Part shown: positions 58,397 through 64,000 of the stretch, in pieces
How the letters are laid out: every line of letters starts with the position of its first letter
How positions within the stretch are numbered: the first letter of the stretch is position 1
Source: Blautia wexlerae DSM 19850
GTDB lineage: Bacteria > Bacillota > Clostridia > Lachnospirales > Lachnospiraceae
Assembly: GCF_025148125.1 (NCBI RefSeq)
Contig: NZ_CP102267.1
Location: 3,544,501 to 3,608,500, forward strand
Direction: 5' to 3'
DNA length: 64,000 nucleotides
Notes under the pieces: model-generated
Database searches by the model: none
What the model saw: the letters and a program-made list of their open reading frames with translations, nothing else
What the model was told of the DNA's origin: nothing
Translations under genes and position numbers: made by a program

Positions 58397-61300
58397 TTAA
58401 ATTCCTTTAAAGCTAAAGGAGAATTCCATCTTTCCGTCTGCATTCAGCAGATATTCCGGATGGGTATATGCTCCCCAGCTGTCGTCACCGCCGATTCCCA
58501 TCTGGCCTTTGGCTACGCGTACTACTGTGTAATGAATCTGTGGGAGTTCGTATGGATGCATAGCATTTTCCATCTCATGTGGAGTGTATGGGAGTGCAGA
58601 GAACATCATTGATTCTCCATCCATTTCAAAGTACATTCCTCTGCCCTTGCGGTCTGTGACTTTCGCCCAACGTACTTCCTCTTTTGCTCCACATTCCTGC
58701 GGTACCATGTATCTTGCTATGTTGTCCACAACTTTATTCTGGTAAATGCCCAGTTTTGCACCTTTTTTGCGGTCTGCATAGGTCTCAGCTTCGCCCAGTC
58801 CATACCACTGAACATTGTCGTAATCTGCATTGAATTTGAAAATCACCCCAAATTCCGGCGTATCACCAAGTTCTTTTACAGGATCATAAGTTAAAGTTGT
58901 CTTCACTTTTCCATCTCCGAATACTTCGTAGGTGAGCTGACACTCACTGGCTGGTGTGGTTGGCATCAGATAGGTAAAAGTTACTTTTACAGAGTGGTCT
59001 GTTTCTTCTGTCTGTGGTGAATTGGATGGACCGTATGCACCTTTTCTGTATTCTTTATGACTTAAATACATACTGGCGACTTTCCACTGTGCGTAGCGCA
59101 TCTGCATAAGATTTCCACAGTCATTGTCTGTTGGTGCGCGCCAGAAGTTTGGTTTCGGGATTGCCTCGATCATCTCTTTGCCCGCATATTTGTAGGAGAC
59201 CAGACCACCATTGAGGACGGAGAACATTACTTCGAAGTGCTCGCCGCGGACACCAATATTGTGTGTGCTTCGGATGATCTGTGGTTTCTTTACAAACGCA
59301 TCTGATACACATACATCTTTTTCCGCTATAATTGCTGTTTCTGCTGAATCTGATTTTCCATTCGAAACAGCCTCTTTCACCTGATATACATACTGTCCAA
59401 ACGCGATCTCATGGCCTGCAGATGCCCACACTTTTTCCTCTTTCAGATGGAAGGAAACAGTAACTGTATATTCTCCGACTGCTTCAGCCTTTCCAAAAGG
59501 CAGTTTATATTCTTTCGTACTCAATGGCTCAACTGCTGTTTCCAGTGCTTCTGTACGGATCACTTTTCCATTCTTTGCAAGTGTTACCTTACAGTCAAAA
59601 GTATCTGTATTTACAAAGAGGTTCTTGTTAAGCACTTTTACTGTATCAGCTGTCACCTCTGCTGTAATATTCTGATAATTGAATTTCACTTCCTGCATCT
59701 TCGGAGATGGTTCTCTGTCACCGCCATATGCGATTCCGTTACCACTGAAATTATAGTCTGTAGGGCGTTCTCCGAAATCGCCGCCGTATGCCTGGAACTC
59801 TTTTCCATAGCGGTCTTTCTTATAAATAGACTGGTCAATATAATCCCAGATAAATCCACCCTGATATTTGGGCTCTGTATCTGTCAGGTCAGTATATTTG
59901 TGCATGGCACCGCAGGAATTTCCCATGGCATGTGTGTACTCACAGCAGATAAACGGTTTACTGTCATCCTTTGCCAGAAACTCTTTGATTGCTTCTACAG
60001 ACGGATACATCTGGCTTTCCATATCACTGGTATCATTATAACTGCGGTCATGGAAAAGTCCCTCATAATGTACCAGACGGGTAGAGTCATTCTTACGGAA
60101 AAGCTGAGACATTTCATAGATATCTTTTCCGCCAAAAGATTCATTTCCACAGGACCAGATCAGGATTGCCGGATGATTCTTGTCTCTCTGATACATGGAG
60201 TTGGCACGGTCAAGCATCATATCCAGCCATTCCGGTTTGTTGTGAGGAACAACATGAGTATAATCCTTTGTAAATTCCGCCACATCCCAGGAACCATGGG
60301 ATTCCAGGTTTGTCTCATCGATCATATAAATACCATATTCATCACAAAGCTGATAGATCAGTGATGTATCCGGATAATGACAGGTACGGATGGCATTGAT
60401 ATTATTCTGCTTCATAATGCGAAGATCCTTGCGGAGTTCTTCCTCTGATACATGTCTGCCGCTGACAGAACTGAATTCATGACGGTTTACGCCCTTAAAC
60501 ACGATACGCTTTCCGTTCAGAGTCATAATGCCGTTCTTCATCTCGAAACGGCGGAATCCAACCTTCTGAGGAATCACTTCCTGAATATTTCCTGCTTCGT
60601 CATAAAGTTCAATTGTAAGATCATAGAGCTGCGGATCTTCTGCACTCCATAATTTTGGATTATTGATTTTCCATGCAAAACTGTTCTGTACAGTCTTGCT
60701 GCTATTTGTTTTCTGAATATAAAATGCCTCTGCATCGGCTTCTTCATTTCCAGCTTCTGTAAGAGATTTTTTCTCTTCCAGCACACATTCTCCATCTTTC
60801 TCAAGTCTGAAAGCAATGCTTCCTTTTCCCCATGTCTTTACCTTAATTTCAAGATCTGCTACATCCAGATTCTCTTCCGGGATTGCACGGATCTGGAGAT
60901 CATATGCATGGGTATCCGGAACTGTATAAAGATACACATCTCTGTAAATTCCGGAGAAACGGAAGAAGTCCTGATCTTCGCACCAGCTGCTAGAGGTCCA
61001 TTTGAATACCTGTGCTGCCAGCTTATTCTGTCCATCTTTAAGATAATCTGTCAGTTCAAATTCAGATGGGGTGAAAGAATCCTCACTGTAGCCAACAAAG
61101 GCTCCATTCAGCCACAATGCAAGCCCGCTCTCTGCTCCCTGGAAAGAAATAAACAACCTCTTTCCCTTCATATGTTCCGGCACTGTAAAATATTTCACAT
61201 AGCTTGCAACCGGATTAAATCTCTCAGGAATCTGACCCGGATAAATTTCCTCATGTCCTTCCCATGGATACTGGACATTGGCATACTGCGGTGCATCATA

Positions 61301-61579
61301 CCCTTCCATCTGGATATGTGCAGGTACATGAATGTCATCCCAGTCATAACAGCAGTAGTCCTCTTTCTCAAATCCCTGAACTGTACTTTTGTAATTACGC
61401 GCATAATGAAACTTCCATAAACCGTTCAGACTGTAACGGAAAGAAGTTTCTGTCCCATCCTGCACAGCAGCCTGCATTTCATTCCCATCTCTATAATATA
61501 CATGATCTGAATGAGCTTCCATTCGGTTATCGCAGAAATACTGTGGATCTTTTACCAGTGAATAATCAAATGCCTTCAT
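58397..61579 (-). CDS. lacZ: GH2 beta-galactosidase
   Basis: A 1060-residue LacZ-type enzyme with all five domains: sugar-binding, immunoglobulin-like, TIM barrel, second immunoglobulin-like and the Bgal_small_N domain. The acid/base is Glu480 in IWSCGNESFGG, the nucleophile Glu547 in FICCEYTHAMGNS. It splits lactose and other beta-galactosides in the cytoplasm. TGAGGAGAAC lies before the start; its own promoter region lies in 61590-61800. Confidence 0.94.
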   Translation of the reverse strand: MKAFDYSLVKDPQYFCDNRMEAHSDHVYYRDGNEMQAAVQDGTETSFRYSLNGLWKFHYARNYKSTVQGFEKEDYCCYDWDDIHVPAHIQMEGYDAPQYANVQYPWEGHEEIYPGQIPERFNPVASYVKYFTVPEHMKGKRLFISFQGAESGLALWLNGAFVGYSEDSFTPSEFELTDYLKDGQNKLAAQVFKWTSSSWCEDQDFFRFSGIYRDVYLYTVPDTHAYDLQIRAIPEENLDVADLEIKVKTWGKGSIAFRLEKDGECVLEEKKSLTEAGNEEADAEAFYIQKTNSSKTVQNSFAWKINNPKLWSAEDPQLYDLTIELYDEAGNIQEVIPQKVGFRRFEMKNGIMTLNGKRIVFKGVNRHEFSSVSGRHVSEEELRKDLRIMKQNNINAIRTCHYPDTSLIYQLCDEYGIYMIDETNLESHGSWDVAEFTKDYTHVVPHNKPEWLDMMLDRANSMYQRDKNHPAILIWSCGNESFGGKDIYEMSQLFRKNDSTRLVHYEGLFHDRSYNDTSDMESQMYPSVEAIKEFLAKDDSKPFICCEYTHAMGNSCGAMHKYTDLTDTEPKYQGGFIWDYIDQSIYKKDRYGKEFQAYGGDFGERPTDYNFSGNGIAYGGDREPSPKMQEVKFNYQNITAEVTADTVKVLNKNLFVNTDTFDCKVTLAKNGKVIRTEALETAVEPLSTKEYKLPFGKAEAVGEYTVTVSFHLKEEKVWASAGHEIAFGQYVYQVKEAVSNGKSDSAETAIIAEKDVCVSDAFVKKPQIIRSTHNIGVRGEHFEVMFSVLNGGLVSYKYAGKEMIEAIPKPNFWRAPTDNDCGNLMQMRYAQWKVASMYLSHKEYRKGAYGPSNSPQTEETDHSVKVTFTYLMPTTPASECQLTYEVFGDGKVKTTLTYDPVKELGDTPEFGVIFKFNADYDNVQWYGLGEAETYADRKKGAKLGIYQNKVVDNIARYMVPQECGAKEEVRWAKVTDRKGRGMYFEMDGESMMFSALPYTPHEMENAMHPYELPQIHYTVVRVAKGQMGIGGDDSWGAYTHPEYLLNADGKMEFSFSFKGI

Positions 61580-61910
61580 ACTCTTATGTTCTCCTCATGA
61601 TTTGTTTTTTATAACTGTTCTCTCTGCCTGCAATATTACATTTCGCCATGCATTTGTAAAATACTTCCAGCAAAATACTTTATATATGACTTTTTTCATA
61701 AAAATATCTTATACGATATTGCCAACAGCCAGTTATCTTTCATAAACAAAATTATAACATTATACCAATCCGCATAGTTTGCATATTTGACTATATAATA
61801 TTCATTTTCGACTTTTATAGATTGATCCTTCGCAGCATTTTCTCAGCCTGCACAACACTCTCCCAGAAGAGGAATAATCGGACTTCTCTTTTATCCGAAA
61901 ACTCCCTATA
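61580..61910 (-). promoter_or_regulatory. Promoter region of the beta-galactosidase gene
   Basis: About 330 bp without a gene, very AT-rich. Two overlapping -10 like boxes (TATAAT at 61751 and 61759, minus strand) are seen; the -35 is unclear. Confidence 0.4.
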
Positions 61911-61938
61911 CAAAAAAGGCAGGTGATCTTCACCTGCC
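61911..61938 (-). terminator. Terminator of the YerC gene
   Basis: GGCAGGTGA-AGA-TCACCTGCC, a perfect 9-bp stem, followed by TTTTTT. Confidence 0.8.
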
Positions 61939-61975
61939 CCACAATAGCACTGCATTTATTCAGCCTTCCGCTATC

Positions 61976-62287
61976 TTATTCCCCTTTAGTTTCCTTCTCT
62001 GCCATTCTTGAAAAAACCATCTCATATCCGTCATTTCCATAATTCAATGAACGATTCACACGACTGATCGTTGCTGTGGAAGCTCCGGTTTTCTCCGAAA
62101 TATCAAGATAGGTTCTCTTGTCCATCAGCATCTTGGCAACCTCAAAACGCTGTGATAAGGAAAGAAGTTCATTGATCGTGCATACATCCTCAAAAAAAGT
62201 ATAGCACTCTTCTTTATCCTTCAGGCATAAAATCGCTTCAAAAAGCTGATCTACAGCCTCTGTTCTGATTTTTTTACTCATTTTCAT
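61976..62287 (-). CDS. yerC: YerC/YecD-family TrpR-like regulator
   Basis: A 103-residue protein of the Trp-repressor fold with the conserved TINELLSLSQRFEVAKMLM and TGASTATISRVNRSLNYGN helices (the latter is the DNA-reading turn). The family is common in Bacillota, next to pcrA or purine genes; its ligand is not established. Confidence 0.87.
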   Translation of the reverse strand: MKMSKKIRTEAVDQLFEAILCLKDKEECYTFFEDVCTINELLSLSQRFEVAKMLMDKRTYLDISEKTGASTATISRVNRSLNYGNDGYEMVFSRMAEKETKGE

Positions 62288-62518
62288 GCTCCTTTTAGAA
62301 CTCTGTACTTCACTGGACGGACATTTGTCTTTAAAATGTCCGTGTTATATTTCTAACAGTGATATTTTACCACGTTAAATTATAGGAAGCAAGCCTTTAA
62401 CCTAAAAGAAATTACAGATTTTTTTATTTTCTCACAAAAACCTCTTTCGAAGAGTAAGGCAGATAAAATCATCCTCTTTGTGACGCAGCTCTACACCAAA
62501 TAACTGCTTCTCAGTTTA

Positions 62519-63241
62519 TCAGAACTTACGATTCACATACTTCCTTATTGCATCCGCAGACCGATTAAGAACCAGCTCTTCCGGAAAATCCAGTTTCTCC
62601 AGCAGATCTCTCGCCAGATCAAACTCCCCAATCAGCAAGTCAAAATGAGCATCACTATCCATCACCACCGGAACCTGATATTTCTTACACAGATTCAGCA
62701 TCACAGTATCATTCTCCACAGCATTCTGCCGGTTACAGTCCGGATCCATAGAATGATTATTCAGTTCCAAAACCTTCCCATATTCCTTCGCACCCTGAAC
62801 CAGTGCCTCATAATCGATTTCATATCTCCCATCATCCGGATGTCCGATAATATTTACATACGGATTCTTCATTACATTCAGATAGCTTTCTGTATTCTCC
62901 AGCTTAGATCCCGGCTTCATGCATGGCATATGCAGACTGGCGATCACCACATCCATCCTCTCCAACGTCCGCTGCGCCAGATCCACAGTCCCCTGTGCAT
63001 CCAGAATATTCACCTCAGACCCCAGAAGCAACTGAATCCCATACATCTCCCTGGGCACAATTTTCAGATTCTCAAAATAATACTTATGACAGGTCCCCGG
63101 CATAGCAGGCGCATGCTCCGTAATCCCCAGAACCTCCAGTCCCTTATCTGCGGCCGCTTTCGCCATCTCCCTCAGAGAACAATATGCATGACCACTCACC
63201 AAAGTATGTGTATGCAAATCCAACACAGAACTATATCTCAT
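62519..63241 (-). CDS. PHP-domain phosphatase, YcdX type
   Basis: A 240-residue metal-dependent phosphoesterase. Metal ligands are seen in DLHTHTLVSGHA, GITEHAPAMPG, ASLHMPC, IIGHPDDGRY, ELNNHSM and VMDSDAHF, the full PHP set for a trinuclear centre. The start MRYSSVLDLHTH at 63241 follows GAGGAG. YcdX-type enzymes have phosphatase activity of unclear natural substrate. Confidence 0.88.
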   Translation of the reverse strand: MRYSSVLDLHTHTLVSGHAYCSLREMAKAAADKGLEVLGITEHAPAMPGTCHKYYFENLKIVPREMYGIQLLLGSEVNILDAQGTVDLAQRTLERMDVVIASLHMPCMKPGSKLENTESYLNVMKNPYVNIIGHPDDGRYEIDYEALVQGAKEYGKVLELNNHSMDPDCNRQNAVENDTVMLNLCKKYQVPVVMDSDAHFDLLIGEFDLARDLLEKLDFPEELVLNRSADAIRKYVNRKF

Positions 63242-63382
63242 AACAACCCACTCCTCACTTCGTACAATATTCCCCCTCATTATACGACCATCCTTCTACC
63301 TCCACAAGCAAATTTTCCGTCCACCCATTTTTATCGTCCATTTTTACTCAATCCAACACCCCAAAAATCGCCAGCAGCCAGC

Positions 63383-63597
63383 GCAGAAAAATAGTGTGTT
63401 TGATGTGCATTTGCAGGTATCTTAGATATTCTTAGGTCAAAAAAATCTGCGTTATGAGCCGGCTGTATCACTGTCTGAGCGGAGTCTGCGACGGAGCGAG
63501 TTTGAGAAGCCGGCTCATGCCTTTAGCAGATTTTCTTGGCCTTAGAATATCTTAGATGCCGAAACCGCACATCAAACACACTATTTTTCTGCGCGTC
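63383..63597. repeat. 215-bp long inverted repeat, MITE-like or giant hairpin
   Basis: Outer arms CGCAGAAAAATAGTGTGTTT... (63383-63409) and its exact complement (63570-63596) are followed inward by GGTATCTTAGATATTCTTA/AGAATATCTTAGATGCC, AAAATCTGC/GCAGATTTT and GAGCCGGCT/AGCCGGCTC, leaving a loop of about 40 bases. It lies in a 479-bp stretch without a gene. Confidence 0.8.
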
Positions 63598-63652
63598 CCC
63601 TGTCAAGTCAAACAGATATTCGCAATTAAAGCAGGAGACTTACTTGATTCGG

Positions 63653-63685
63653 TAAAAAAACAGGGCCTGCACCCTGCAAGCCCTG
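63653..63685 (-). terminator. Terminator of the Mgl-type transporter operon
   Basis: CAGGGCTTGCA-GGG-TGCAGGCCCTG, 11-bp stem with one G-U pair, followed by seven T. Confidence 0.8.
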
Positions 63686-63720
63686 CAAAAAATTTCCATT
63701 TAAGAATGAATATACAATTT

Positions 63721-64000
63721 TTATTTTACGATAAAAGATTTTCTCTTACTAACAACATCAAAGATAACCGCTGCCAGCAGAACCAGACCTTTAACAACCT
63801 TCTGCAGGTTCTGGTCAATACCCATGATACTCATACCTAAGTTCAGAACACCCATCAGTAATGCACCAATGATAACCCCCGGAACTGTACCGGTTCCGCC
63901 ATAAGCAGAAGCACCACCAATAAAACAAGCACCGATAGCATCCATCTCAAAGTTTGTACCTGCCTGAGGATTGGCAGAATTCAGACGGGCCATAGTAACC
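63721..64000 (-). CDS. mglC: Galactose/methylgalactoside ABC transporter permease, C-terminal part
   Basis: The last 92 or so residues of a sugar permease cut by the right window edge. The block MARLNSANPQAGTNFEMDAI, CFIGGASAYGGTGTVPG and LNLGMSIMGIDQNLQKVVKG is nearly that of MglC, the permease for galactose and glucose. Being the last gene before a strong terminator, it fits the usual order mglB-mglA-mglC. It would take up free galactose next to the galactosidase genes. Confidence 0.87.
   Translation of the reverse strand, partial: VTMARLNSANPQAGTNFEMDAIGACFIGGASAYGGTGTVPGVIIGALLMGVLNLGMSIMGIDQNLQKVVKGLVLLAAVIFDVVSKRKSFIVK

Overview
The window looks like a chromosomal segment of a gut Lachnospiraceae-type clostridium (Bacillota). 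The basis is low-to-moderate GC, strong AGGAGG ribosome sites, YesM/YesN two-component systems, GH2/GH31/GH36/GH127 sugar operons, and Tn1549-like conjugative-element genes. The genus cannot be fixed from the sequence alone. No rRNA, tRNA or CRISPR array was recognised.

Region 1 (1-27.4 kb) is a composite, decayed mobile region with resistance cargo. It opens with a metal block: csoR (cut by the left edge), copA carrying an internal copper-chaperone start, a small HMA protein, a Zn/Cd-type P-type ATPase and two divergent ArsR repressors. A nitroreductase/HxlR pair, a chimeric radical-SAM remnant and an IS110 element follow. From 10.3 to 20.5 kb the same regulatory module occurs three times in the same orientation, collinear without gaps (offsets 3150 and 6201 bp). 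Read on the minus strand, each module contains a hidden 35-codon ORF whose Shine-Dalgarno lies in a hairpin loop, a rho-independent terminator, a hairpin that pairs the next Shine-Dalgarno, and a small sigma-region-4-like gene. Each module lies directly downstream of a different cargo block: an ABC-F ribosome-protection gene with its own attenuator leader; a two-component system with two ABC transporters resembling peptide-antibiotic resistance systems; and an AraC-GNAT regulator with an MFS pump. Tn1549-like backbone remnants close the region: an XRE regulator, an internally deleted relaxase, an AlbA_2 protein, and CD1845-, DUF3970- and DUF6075-type proteins. It ends at the 3' end of rlmD, a known integration hotspot.

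Region 2 (27.6-36.9 kb) is mostly housekeeping: rlmD, a small membrane protein, a YjjG-type nucleotidase, pcrA and a DUF1836 protein. It is interrupted by an orphan TnpB-like gene with a structured right end, and by an IS110-family transposase broken by two in-frame stops.

Region 3 (36.9-64 kb) is a carbohydrate-utilisation locus. One unit has a YesM/YesN-type two-component system, a solute-binding protein, two permeases, a GH31 and a GH127 enzyme. A second has an AraC regulator divergent from a binding protein, two permeases, a YesL-like protein and a GH36 alpha-galactosidase. A second GH36 gene, an aldo/keto reductase and a GH2 beta-galactosidase follow. After a YerC regulator and a PHP phosphatase comes a 215-bp inverted repeat, and the window ends in the last gene of an Mgl-type galactose ABC transporter. 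Together these suggest import and intracellular breakdown of alpha- and beta-galactosides, and of arabinose/xylose/glucose-containing plant oligosaccharides.
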